Shown: positions 1-7,913 of the stretch, one piece after another
Numbering within the stretch: the first letter of the stretch is position 1
Layout: the number at the start of each line of letters is the position of its first letter
Assembly (NCBI GenBank): GCA_033549365.1
Contig: JAWSUF010000013.1
Location: 1 to 64,000 of the forward strand
Source: Acidobacteriota bacterium
Lineage (GTDB): Bacteria > Acidobacteriota > Aminicenantia > Aminicenantales > Saccharicenantaceae
Length of the DNA stretch: 64,000 nt
Direction: 5' to 3'
Notes under the pieces: generated by a model
The model's database searches: none
Seen by the model: only the letters and a program-made list of their open reading frames with translations
What the model was told of the DNA's origin: nothing
Program-made: the position numbers and the translations under genes

Positions 1-251
1 CTGCCTCCTGGAGAGCACCGAACGCGAGCTCCTAACGGCCCTGAAGCTTGATCCTGAGGCCATTTAGGTACTACACCAAGATAAGAGCTATCATCATGAT
101 ATACAATAAGTTCCGAGTTGCCGATAAAGCTATTGGCGAAAGTCGGGTCAAAGATCCGCCTGAGTGCAGCCAAGAGATCCGGCCCGGCCCGCTCAAGCCA
201 AATCCTTTCCAGGTCTTCACCCGGTTCAAACAACCTCGGCTCCTTGTTCAT
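1..251 (-). CDS. Partial protein of unknown function, runs off the left edge
   Basis: The minus strand is open from an ATG at 251 to the window edge (83 codons and no stop). A GGAGG ribosome binding site lies nine bases upstream of the ATG. The first 60 residues read like a real protein, starting MNKEPRLFEPGEDLERIW and followed by an acidic, hydrophobic stretch; the last 20 or so visible residues are less convincing. I recognise no family. A plus-strand reading of 2-67 ending in TAG also looks protein-like, so the gene might instead end near the edge and face a convergent neighbour. Composition is intermediate between the AT-rich block to the right and the GC-rich chromosome. Confidence 0.5.
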   Translation of the reverse strand, partial: MNKEPRLFEPGEDLERIWLERAGPDLLAALRRIFDPTFANSFIGNSELIVYHDDSSYLGVVPKWPQDQASGPLGARVRCSPGG

Positions 252-573
252 GGATTTACACCTCCACATTCTATCAACATGGCGGCCGACAGTTTCAAGC
301 TCCGGTCTGGGCACAGCGCATGCGCGTATTATGGAGGGGAGACCGGGGGAGGGGGGGCAGGGGGCGAGCCGATTTGAACCAGCGGGGGTATGGGAACAAT
401 GCCCCTGGCCCGGGTGACGGGTTTATTACCAAATGTCTCTAATAATTTCTAAAAGTTTTTCTAAAGGCGTTAAAAAGCTTTTTAAGGTTATTAATCACCT
501 TTCTTGGGTTTGGCCGAGTTTCATTTAAGATTAAGCTAAAAAAATTACCATATAGGCGAGAAATCTATTCTGG
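252..573. other. Intergenic stretch with a G-quadruplex motif
   Basis: No gene is supported in these 320 bases. Positions 336-364 hold four G-tracts of 4, 5, 7 and 5 G separated by loops of 5, 1 and 2 bases, a textbook intramolecular G-quadruplex pattern on the plus strand. It lies between two minus-strand genes, upstream of the partial gene at the left edge. Base composition flips from G-rich before 420 to strongly AT-rich after it, which may mark a junction inside the mobile region. A tRNA T-arm-like string at about 365-390 does not fold into a tRNA. Confidence 0.5.
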
Positions 574-1857
574 TTATCTATTCGGCTCTACATAGAGAAC
601 ATGAATATATCCAACAATAACAAATCCATCGCTGTTAGGCGGAAGCTTAATTTTTACCCATTCTCCGGAAATATCGTCAAATTCTAAAAGGGCACCAACG
701 GGCAATTCTCTTATTATTAGGCTTTGAAAATCCGGCTGGACTCTTAAGGTTGCTCCGGATTTTATTATCCTAATCTGTTCTCCCCTTCTAACATTGTCAG
801 CAATATCCTTTTCTCTAGCCCCAATTTCTTTAGATTGGGCTTCATTCTTTTCGCTTAATTCTTTTTCCTTAAGAGCAATCCTAGGAACCCAAAAATCATT
901 TTTATATTTTTCGTACAAAGAAATTACCGTTGTGTCAAATAAGCTTTTATCTGGCCGATAGTCAGGATTTTGATTCAAAGTTTTTTCGAAAAGAAGGACG
1001 GCAAGATCTGGTCGATTATATGCTTTGATAAAGCATGACCCCCATAAGAAATAGATTTTTGATAGAAGAAGCCTATCAGTTCCTCTTGTTTCATATTGAT
1101 CAAGATATGGTTTCAGGGATGACAGTCCCGATATAGCACTTGGGTAATCACCCTTTATATAGAATTCATTGTACAAAGTAAGAGCTTCCGTGAGGCTTTT
1201 CGGTGGCGCCATGTAGCTGCTGCTGATTGCTGAAGAATTGGCGAGAGACGGGATGAGGATCTTATCATTTAAGAGCTTGGCTACAGTAGTTGCAGCAAGA
1301 GATTTTGCTAAACTTGAAAAATCTGAAAAAACATCTCCAGCAGATAGGGATGTAGCTCGCCAAACAGCCTGACCTGTCTCTCCGTCAAAAAACCTGCTGT
1401 CAAAATTTGCATTTGGCATTGTGAAAACTAATTCAGGTAAAGACTGTTGTTGCTCTGAATAGTTTAAAATGTTTCCAATAAGGACGGCTGTTCCAGTTGT
1501 CGTCGTTATACTTGGCATAGCTACAGATGATTCCCAGTATTCTTGAAGAGCTACGATAAGTAATCCTTCGATATTTCTCTCTCTAAATCTTTTTGTTATT
1601 TCATCTTGGGAATATTCTCTAACCGGAGGTAATATTTCTGAACCAGTTGCAGCTAAAATATTATTTCTTAAGCACGCTTGTTGAAACGCGGATTCGATAA
1701 CATCTTTATATCTCAGGTCTTGAAATGAAGATAGGATTAGGATCTTCGAATATTGCCGTTTCTCGGAATCAAAGCTTGAAACAGATTTAATATCAGTTAA
1801 GGCACAGCCCATCAAGAAAAGAGCGATTCCAGATAATAGAAATATGTGTTTTTTCAT
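574..1857 (-). CDS. Lipoprotein with C-terminal bacterial SH3 domain
   Basis: A predicted lipoprotein of 427 residues. The N-terminus is a lysine-rich start plus hydrophobic run ending in lipobox LMGC with Cys18. Residues about 25-200 resemble the nucleotide-binding-like fold of CsgG/DUF799-type lipoproteins (inference). Residues about 210-320 look helical and TPR-like, then comes a charged coiled coil of K/E repeats, and the last 60 residues fit a bacterial SH3 domain (GATLRVQPDFQS, then GEWVKIKLP). I chose the ATG at 1857 because AAAGGG lies eight bases upstream; the GTG at 1866 would abut that site. It probably sits on the inner face of the outer membrane. AT-rich like the next two genes. 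Exact function unknown. Confidence 0.7.
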   Translation of the reverse strand: MKKHIFLLSGIALFLMGCALTDIKSVSSFDSEKRQYSKILILSSFQDLRYKDVIESAFQQACLRNNILAATGSEILPPVREYSQDEITKRFRERNIEGLLIVALQEYWESSVAMPSITTTTGTAVLIGNILNYSEQQQSLPELVFTMPNANFDSRFFDGETGQAVWRATSLSAGDVFSDFSSLAKSLAATTVAKLLNDKILIPSLANSSAISSSYMAPPKSLTEALTLYNEFYIKGDYPSAISGLSSLKPYLDQYETRGTDRLLLSKIYFLWGSCFIKAYNRPDLAVLLFEKTLNQNPDYRPDKSLFDTTVISLYEKYKNDFWVPRIALKEKELSEKNEAQSKEIGAREKDIADNVRRGEQIRIIKSGATLRVQPDFQSLIIRELPVGALLEFDDISGEWVKIKLPPNSDGFVIVGYIHVLYVEPNR

Positions 1858-2064
1858 GGATTTCACCCTTTATGTGACATGAAAAGAAGGTCGTGTCAAG
1901 ATTCGTTCGCAATTTTGGGCTCATCCTAACCCTCTTCAGTTAGCCGCTTGAGCAATCAAGTCTCCAAAAGTAAATGCAATATATGTTATCTGACATATGC
2001 GGTGCACAATAAAAATCTTTCTCAGTAGAAAAAATGATTAAGAAAATGTATGGTGCGATGACGC

Positions 2065-3021
2065 CTAGAAGCTAAACCCAATTCCCAGATCCAGGCTCAG
2101 ACCGCCAATCTCAATATCAAAATCAGCCGGTCTCATTTTGCAGGTGTAGTATTTTAACCGGAGATCCAAGACCAAGTCTTTCGTTGGGATTATGGATATC
2201 CCTGCAATTCCACAAAAACCGATTTTATTCTCCTTGGCCTCGCCAAGAGGCGCATTCTTCTCATTGAACATGTAATATCCAACTCCGGTTCCTACATTGG
2301 GCTGGAATGTCCCGGTGGATAGACGATAAAGCACACCCAATTCAACGCCTATGACATTGACTTTTGTCTTTTCTCCAGTGAAGGAGAACTTGCCTTTGTG
2401 CTCTCGGTAACCGCCTTCAAGCCATCCTGCAACCTTTCTTCCACCTAAACGCAATTCGCCTCCAAATACAGGCCCGTTTTCGTAGATTTCATTAAATGCG
2501 GAATCAGAGGCAACAAAATATCCGAATCGTGCCATAAGCATTGCAATTTTATCTGCACTTGGTGCTGGGCGGATAATTGTTATCTCAGGCGGTGCTTTCG
2601 GTTTTTCAGCAACCATCTTCTCTGGGACTTCAACTACCGGCTCAGCCTTTTCCTCAACAATAAGGGCCGGTTTTTCAACAACCGGGATAGCTTTTTCGGC
2701 GACAGTCTTCTCCGGTGTTTCAACTTTCGGCACATCAACTTCAACAAGTTCCTCGGCGACAGATTTATGTACATAGCCTTCTTGAGAGTTTGGGAGTTTG
2801 ATAAGATACCAGTTTTCTAGCTTTTCCACGACTTCAAAAACTTGGCCTTTTTGTGCAATAAGAATAAAGCGTGCTGTTGTATCAGGGGCTTGTCTAACGG
2901 GTGCACCCATGCCTAAAATACGGATTTTCAGGCCTTCTCCGGCAGAAGCGGTCTGAGAAAGCAACAGCCATACGATTGCCGCTGCGAGAGATTTAAGCAA
3001 GCTGTTTTTTGTTGTCAGCAT
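2065..3021 (-). CDS. Exported SH3-domain outer-membrane beta-barrel protein
   Basis: A 318-residue exported protein. It has a signal peptide (residues 1-27, ending TASA), an SH3-type domain (about 30-95, with GQVFEVVEKLENWYLIKLP), a repetitive Val/Pro/Glu/Lys linker (about 95-155, recurring EK.VAEK units) and a C-terminal part with alternating strands ending in Phe, typical of a porin-like barrel recognised by the BAM complex. I chose the ATG at 3021 because it has an AAGGGG site and starts 13 bases after the stop of the upstream protease gene; the frame stays open further upstream but that part lacks a signal peptide. The linker could span peptidoglycan, with SH3 binding the wall and the barrel in the outer membrane. 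Probably cotranscribed with the protease. Confidence 0.7.
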   Translation of the reverse strand: MLTTKNSLLKSLAAAIVWLLLSQTASAGEGLKIRILGMGAPVRQAPDTTARFILIAQKGQVFEVVEKLENWYLIKLPNSQEGYVHKSVAEELVEVDVPKVETPEKTVAEKAIPVVEKPALIVEEKAEPVVEVPEKMVAEKPKAPPEITIIRPAPSADKIAMLMARFGYFVASDSAFNEIYENGPVFGGELRLGGRKVAGWLEGGYREHKGKFSFTGEKTKVNVIGVELGVLYRLSTGTFQPNVGTGVGYYMFNEKNAPLGEAKENKIGFCGIAGISIIPTKDLVLDLRLKYYTCKMRPADFDIEIGGLSLDLGIGFSF

Positions 3022-3034
3022 GATAAATTCCCCT

Positions 3035-5014
3035 TTATTGAACCATAACATGTGCCGGAGCGCCCTCGCGGCCGGAGCTGTGAATGGCGACAATCCGGTA
3101 ATCCAGCCGTTCCTTTCCGGCATTGCGGTGGTAATACTCTTTCACATCGGCGGCGACTTCCGTGAGAAGAGAAGGGGCTCCATTAACAAAGGAATATATT
3201 TTGTATTTAATGATATTCAAGCCGGCATTGGCTGAATTCGCTTGCCAGGAAAGAATATTAATGTATTCAGCTTGTGAAAAAGTTCGATTCAGAACTTTCC
3301 TGCCCGAGGCATGCGGTGGATGGATAAAGCGGAAATGAGCGGTTATTGATTTGTCGGAGTCCATTGTGATCGTGAGCGGTCCCGAGCTTCCTGATGCGCT
3401 GCCGCTCCAGTTAGTAAAGATGTGATAGATGTCAGGGATTGGGGTAATCGTTACATCTTCACCCGGCACATAAGAGTGTACACCTGGCGGAGGGTCTGAC
3501 GTGCCACCTGACTCGGCCTGAATCGTCAAGTGAAACATGTCGATTTTTTTAGCAAATGCTTTTAAACAGACACTATAATTCTCCGACCAACTCCAGGATG
3601 TATGTAGATCGCTCCATTCAGTACCATTTCTACTAACAAAACCTTCTCTCGGGTTGGCCCGAGCCTTACTACTATAATTTTGGAGAGGAGTTTCAATGGG
3701 AATTGGATAATTATAGTTGTCTGTCTTAAGTTTAATTACTACAGAGAATTTTTGATTAATTGTTAATGCAACAGCTCTGTCAAGCGGAATTGTGAAATAC
3801 CCCGGAGAAAAGAGCTTTCCTGATTTTGTTGCAGATAAGGTTCCGCTTGTAGGTTCACCATCGGACACATTCTTATAGACATAAATCTCGTAGCTGTTTT
3901 GAGTTGACCCTGTATAAAAACTAACTGCTTTGAGCGGATATGTCGTTGTAGAGGTGAATATATTAGAAAACCATGCTGTATTTGAATTATAGCCCATGCT
4001 CGATGTTTTTCCGAGAGGATCATATTGGTAGATAACGTCATAGTTAGCTGGATCTTCAGATGTAAAGACTGCATTCATTCCTCTGCTAGCAAAATACTCA
4101 TCGTAGTATGACACGTAGAAGTATCCGGAATCTCCCCAGTTTCTTCCCCAACTATTTCTTACTATGAAGGCACCGTTTCCCGGTGGTATTGTATTAAATC
4201 TATTCCTATTGAAGTTGTCATCCCAGCCAACAATACAGACTGCATGTCCACCCTCTTTATAGGCCGGATTGTAATATGCCATATTTGAAGAGTTGTAGCA
4301 GCTGCTTTTCCAAAACATACTTGTATATAAAGCACCATAATTCATCAAAGCTTGTTTTATACTGTCATTGTCTAAGGAATTGTTTTTTGGAGGAATATAG
4401 ATAATATTCTGGACATGCTTTTTTATCTCATGTTTTTTCTCCGCCGCGTATATATATGGGTCATCTTTCTCATCAATAGGACCACTCCAACGTGTTAGGT
4501 ATGCGGCCGCCATTAAAAGATTTCCTCCATCACATGGCCCCCAGTCAAAACCATGGTTGTCAATAAGGTTTTGTTCAGAGAAATCCCAGTTTTCAACAGG
4601 AAATAAAAAAGATTCGAGAGATCCAAAAGTAGCAAAAGCCCAACATGAACCGCAGTTTCCCTGATCTTTTACGGGTGTAAGCTTGTTCCTTCCCCGAAGG
4701 TCATAATAAGAGGGAAGGCCTTCGATTTTCGTAGTCGGCATTTCCTGAAAATAGGAAACATCGTGAGGGGAAGGGATGAGCCCCAGAGGATAGCCATCAT
4801 CCGTGTATCGGGAGAATAATTTCAGGCTAGGATCTTTTAGGTACTTCAGAAATTCTTTATTAAGAGGTGCTAATGAGGGCGTCGCTTCCTCTTCAGTGAT
4901 AACCTCAGAGGATAAAAATGAGCTTGTACTTGTGAGAATGATAATTGTGAAAAAAATAAGAAGACCCATAGCACAACGTGCAATAAAGAAAGTAGATTTG
5001 CTCTTTTTGCCCAT
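3035..5014 (-). CDS. Secreted papain-like C1 cysteine peptidase with accessory domains
   Basis: A 659-residue secreted protease. An N-terminal hydrophobic segment (residues 12-32) serves as signal peptide. The C1 catalytic domain (about 100-310) has the oxyanion/cysteine motif QGNCGSCWAFA (Cys124), His257 in GGHAVCIVGWD and Asn287 in RNSWG, so all active-site residues are intact. It is followed by a lectin-like domain often found in bacterial C1 peptidases (about 320-490), an InlB-type repeat (about 495-560, TNWSG and SITAHF) and a C-terminal Fn3-like stretch. The start has a GGAGGGG site. A TTGACA box at 5094-5099 (minus) may be its -35. It begins an AT-rich operon with the SH3-barrel protein. 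Likely acts on extracellular protein. Confidence 0.88.
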   Translation of the reverse strand: MGKKSKSTFFIARCAMGLLIFFTIIILTSTSSFLSSEVITEEEATPSLAPLNKEFLKYLKDPSLKLFSRYTDDGYPLGLIPSPHDVSYFQEMPTTKIEGLPSYYDLRGRNKLTPVKDQGNCGSCWAFATFGSLESFLFPVENWDFSEQNLIDNHGFDWGPCDGGNLLMAAAYLTRWSGPIDEKDDPYIYAAEKKHEIKKHVQNIIYIPPKNNSLDNDSIKQALMNYGALYTSMFWKSSCYNSSNMAYYNPAYKEGGHAVCIVGWDDNFNRNRFNTIPPGNGAFIVRNSWGRNWGDSGYFYVSYYDEYFASRGMNAVFTSEDPANYDVIYQYDPLGKTSSMGYNSNTAWFSNIFTSTTTYPLKAVSFYTGSTQNSYEIYVYKNVSDGEPTSGTLSATKSGKLFSPGYFTIPLDRAVALTINQKFSVVIKLKTDNYNYPIPIETPLQNYSSKARANPREGFVSRNGTEWSDLHTSWSWSENYSVCLKAFAKKIDMFHLTIQAESGGTSDPPPGVHSYVPGEDVTITPIPDIYHIFTNWSGSASGSSGPLTITMDSDKSITAHFRFIHPPHASGRKVLNRTFSQAEYINILSWQANSANAGLNIIKYKIYSFVNGAPSLLTEVAADVKEYYHRNAGKERLDYRIVAIHSSGREGAPAHVMVQ

Positions 5015-5190
5015 CTTTTCCCCTCCAAAAAAGCTTAGTTAAAAGTTTTAGAAATGTTAACCCCAAGCATAGATAACACCCAAGATATAAGACTGTCAAC
5101 GAGAAAAAATTTAACTTGAAGGCAAAATTAATATATTTGGTTCAATTTTTCAGTTGTGATATAAAAACCTCATGTTGGTTGGAGGGTAAT

Positions 5191-5556
5191 ATGTATAGGA
5201 AAATATCATGGCTTATTGCCATAGCGATCTTATTAGTCGGGTGTAAAAGCATTGATTATAAAGAAACACCATAGTCAGAATTAAGCCTAGATAGCCAGTT
5301 ACAGTCTTGGGTGAATAAAGTGAAGTTTGATGATGCTCTTGCTACATGGGGGGAGCCGATATCAACTTTTGAAGGAGACGAAATCTTCGTAGTTACAGGG
5401 GGCTTCGAGGTAGTTGGGTCTACTTTGAGTATAGCAAGTCCAGTTGGCGCGGGAGCAATTGTAGCAACTGGCCAGCAGCGGTCCGGCTGGAAAATCTCTG
5501 CTACTTTTCATAAAGAGACACGCATCTTAACCAGTATTCGTCATACCACTTGGTGA
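5191..5556 (+). pseudogene. Small lipoprotein gene interrupted by an in-frame amber stop
   Basis: An ATG at 5191 with a GGAGGG site four bases upstream opens a frame coding a signal peptide with lipobox LLVGC (Cys at residue 18). The frame is stopped by TAG at 5272-5274 (codon 28) and then continues without any stop to 5556, giving 94 further residues that include a W-G-x-P motif and a glycine/alanine-rich hydrophobic segment. The downstream piece has only a GTG at 5311 and no evident ribosome binding site. The simplest reading is a nonsense mutation in a roughly 121-residue lipoprotein; readthrough by a suppressor tRNA is possible but there is no evidence for it. Confidence 0.7.
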
Positions 5557-5640
5557 ACAACAACAGCGCCAGTAGCAATCTATATTCTAAAATCGAGTAT
5601 TCAATCAAAAAAACCTTTTATGCTTTTATATGCAATAAAA

Positions 5641-6171
5641 TCAAAAAGGACATTCGTCATCACCACAATCAGCCTCATCCTGCCCCATCAGTTGCTGACA
5701 CTGCGCAATCTTTTCAATTGTCTCCGGGGTGATATGTACAATAATCTCCCTTTTATCGACTTCGATATCCATTCTTGTGGGTGCATAGGCGCCGAATAGT
5801 CTTATGGCCATATCCGTGTAATAGCGTCGGTTAAAATTATCGGGCTGGTCAGGGTGCTGGGGATTCATAGCTTCAGTTACGCCCCTTTTAAGTTCGCCAA
5901 TGATGGCCTCGACCGTCAAGCCCTGCCGATGGGCTTCTTCAATGAAATGTCTGTTGCTGGCGAGCTTATCGGTTATCTTCTTGGCTACGATATTTGCAGT
6001 TGCCGGAGCATAGCCAGCCTGGATTGCCGCTTGACGCTTGTTCATCCCAGCCATCCTGTTTCTGAGGAAGGCCTTCTGCCTGTCTGTCGTTAACACATCT
6101 GAGAGTCGATCCTCGAACTTCGCAGGGAGATTATCGGTGGGCTTTGCGACTTTCTTATATTGATTGGTCAT
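5641..6171 (-). CDS. Terminase small subunit-like DNA-binding protein
   Basis: A 176-residue protein. Residues about 35-75 (RQKAFLRNRMAGMNKRQAAI, then AGYAPATANIVA) match the helix-turn-helix of phage terminase small subunits of the Terminase_2 type, in which the protein recognises phage DNA and recruits the packaging ATPase. The C-terminal end is acidic (GDDECPF). No large terminase, portal or capsid gene is nearby. A lone small terminase in an integrase-bearing island is reminiscent of phage satellites that redirect packaging, but some proteins of this family act only as DNA-binding regulators. It is transcribed away from the defence operon. The ribosome binding site is weak. Confidence 0.65.
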   Translation of the reverse strand: MTNQYKKVAKPTDNLPAKFEDRLSDVLTTDRQKAFLRNRMAGMNKRQAAIQAGYAPATANIVAKKITDKLASNRHFIEEAHRQGLTVEAIIGELKRGVTEAMNPQHPDQPDNFNRRYYTDMAIRLFGAYAPTRMDIEVDKREIIVHITPETIEKIAQCQQLMGQDEADCGDDECPF

Positions 6172-6207
6172 TTATCATCTGCCTTTATTATTAAAATACA
6201 TCTTAAA

Positions 6208-6242
6208 ACCAATAATATCAAGATCATAACCAAATTATTGGT
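6208..6242. promoter_or_regulatory. Inverted repeat upstream of the restriction operon
   Basis: ACCAATAAT at 6208-6216 is perfectly matched by ATTATTGGT at 6234-6242, with a 17-base spacer. It lies in the divergent intergenic region between the terminase-like gene and hsdM, about 65 bases upstream of the predicted hsdM promoter, and could be an operator. No controlling protein can be named. Confidence 0.35.
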
Positions 6243-6306
6243 GATATTTGATTCCTAGTTTTCGGGGATTTCCATCTTCAAAGATATAGCCTGGCAGAGT
6301 TTTACT

Positions 6307-6334
6307 TTGACATACTCTCGAATGCTGTGATAAT
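6307..6334 (+). promoter_or_regulatory. Predicted sigma70-type promoter of the restriction operon
   Basis: TTGACA at 6307-6312 and GATAAT at 6329-6334 are separated by 16 bases. The hsdM start lies 80 bases downstream, and no other promoter-like sequence this good is seen before the five-gene operon. Confidence 0.5.
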
Positions 6335-6413
6335 TTCCAGCTATGTTGAGTGGGGATATTTCGGGGTTTCTGGGTTCGCAATTCCTCAGCTACATAACAG
6401 AGAATAAAACGAA

Positions 6414-7913
6414 ATGTCGCTAACTCTGCAAAACCTTAAATCCCATCTCTGGAACTGTGCGGAAATCCTTCGAGGAAGCGCCGTCGACCGCACCGATTGG
6501 AAGGCTTATATCCTACCGCTGCTCTTTTTTAAGCGCATCTGCGATGTTTGGGATGAAGAACAGGCCGAGGCCGCCAAGCTTTTTGGAGATGCTGATCCCG
6601 TCAACTTTCCCGAGGTCCATCGTTTCAATGTCCCTGAAGGTTGTCACTGGCGTGATGTCCGCGAAACTCCGGCCAATGTCGGGGCCGCTCTTTCGCGCGC
6701 AATGAGAGAGATCGAAAGGGCCAATCCCGACACCCTTTATCGTGTGTTCGGCGCCGCTGATTGGGGAAACCGTGAAATGTTGACCGATGAGATTCTCAAG
6801 GATCTCATTGAAGGTCTCTCTGAGGTTTCACTCGGCAATTCAGAGGCAAGTTCCGACATACTCGGCAATGCCTACGAATACCTGATTGGCAAATTTGCCG
6901 ACATCACAAAGCGTAAAAAGGCCGGTGAATTCTACACACCGCGCAGTGTCGTTCGCATGATGATCGATATCCTTGACCCAAAGGAGAGCGAGAGCATCTA
7001 TGACCCCGCTTGTGGAACCGGAGGCATGTTGTTAGCAGCGATTGAGCACGTCAAGCGTGCGGGTGGCGATCCTCGAACGTTCTTTGGCAAGCTCTATGGC
7101 CAGGAGAAAAATCTCACAACTGCATCGATTGCCCGAATGAATCTTGTGCTTCACGGCATCGAAGACTTCCGGATTGTTCGAGAGGATACCCTTCGTAACC
7201 CCGCATTTACGGATTCAAGTACAGGGGGCTTGGCCACTTTCGACTGTGTGATTGCCAATCCGCCGTTTTCTCTAAAGGAATGGGGAAGGGAGATCTGGGA
7301 GTCCGATCCTTGGGGACGTGCCGCATTTGGTCTTCCGCCCGAGAGTTACGGCGACTATGCCTGGGTTCAACATATGGTGGCATCCATGGCTGAACGAACG
7401 GGTCGCATGGCTGTTGTCCTTCCGCAGGGTGCGCTTTTCCGGAAAGGCGCCGAAGGACAAATTCGGCGCAAACTCCTGGAGAGGGATCTTTTCGAGGTCG
7501 TTATCGGACTTGCGCCGAACATTTTCTATGGAACCGGGCTGGCTCCGGCCGTGGTAATTCTGCGCGGAGCGAAGCCTCCATCTCGCGAAGGCAAGGTCTT
7601 TATTGTCGATGCCTCAGGGCTGATGAGAAAGGGCCGTGCCCAGAATTACTTAGATCCAGAACATGCAAAACAGATTGTCCAATGGATAAAAGAGTTCAGG
7701 GATGTCGAGAATCGGGCCAGGGTCGTCGGCCTGGAAGAGATCAAAGCCGAAGACTGGACTCTGAATATCTCACGTTACGTAATGCCTTCCGTCGGCGAGG
7801 ATATCCCACCGCTGCCGGAAGCGGTGACTGCTTTCAAGAAAGCTCTTGCCGAAGCCCGTGCTGCAGAGGATCGTCTCAGGGATGTACTGACCTCGGGAGG
7901 GTGGCTTAAATGA
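6414..7913 (+). CDS. hsdM: Type I restriction-modification DNA methyltransferase subunit (first HsdM)
   Basis: A 499-residue N6-adenine methyltransferase subunit. The N-terminal HsdM_N helical domain is seen at about 5-140 (YILPLLFFKRICDVWDEE), then the Rossmann methylase domain. Motif I is DPACGTGG (residues 197-204), which binds S-adenosylmethionine, and the catalytic motif IV is NPPF (282-285). GEFYTP at 171-176 is the usual family signature. Length is normal for HsdM. It is the first gene of an operon and its stop overlaps the next start as ATGA. Two HsdM and one HsdS would normally form the methylase core; here a second, different HsdM is encoded two genes on, so the complex may be heteromeric. 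Confidence 0.93.
   Translation: MSLTLQNLKSHLWNCAEILRGSAVDRTDWKAYILPLLFFKRICDVWDEEQAEAAKLFGDADPVNFPEVHRFNVPEGCHWRDVRETPANVGAALSRAMREIERANPDTLYRVFGAADWGNREMLTDEILKDLIEGLSEVSLGNSEASSDILGNAYEYLIGKFADITKRKKAGEFYTPRSVVRMMIDILDPKESESIYDPACGTGGMLLAAIEHVKRAGGDPRTFFGKLYGQEKNLTTASIARMNLVLHGIEDFRIVREDTLRNPAFTDSSTGGLATFDCVIANPPFSLKEWGREIWESDPWGRAAFGLPPESYGDYAWVQHMVASMAERTGRMAVVLPQGALFRKGAEGQIRRKLLERDLFEVVIGLAPNIFYGTGLAPAVVILRGAKPPSREGKVFIVDASGLMRKGRAQNYLDPEHAKQIVQWIKEFRDVENRARVVGLEEIKAEDWTLNISRYVMPSVGEDIPPLPEAVTAFKKALAEARAAEDRLRDVLTSGGWLK

Noticed and set aside
2-67. Plus-strand frame that reads like a protein C-terminus ending in TAG
   Set aside because: Only 21 codons are visible and the opposite strand carries an open frame with a good start and ribosome binding site; neither can be settled at the edge.
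361-420. tRNA-like T-arm string (GGTTCAAATC on the minus strand) with a GC-rich tail
   Set aside because: The T-stem has several mismatches and no anticodon arm, D-arm or matching acceptor strand can be folded around it.
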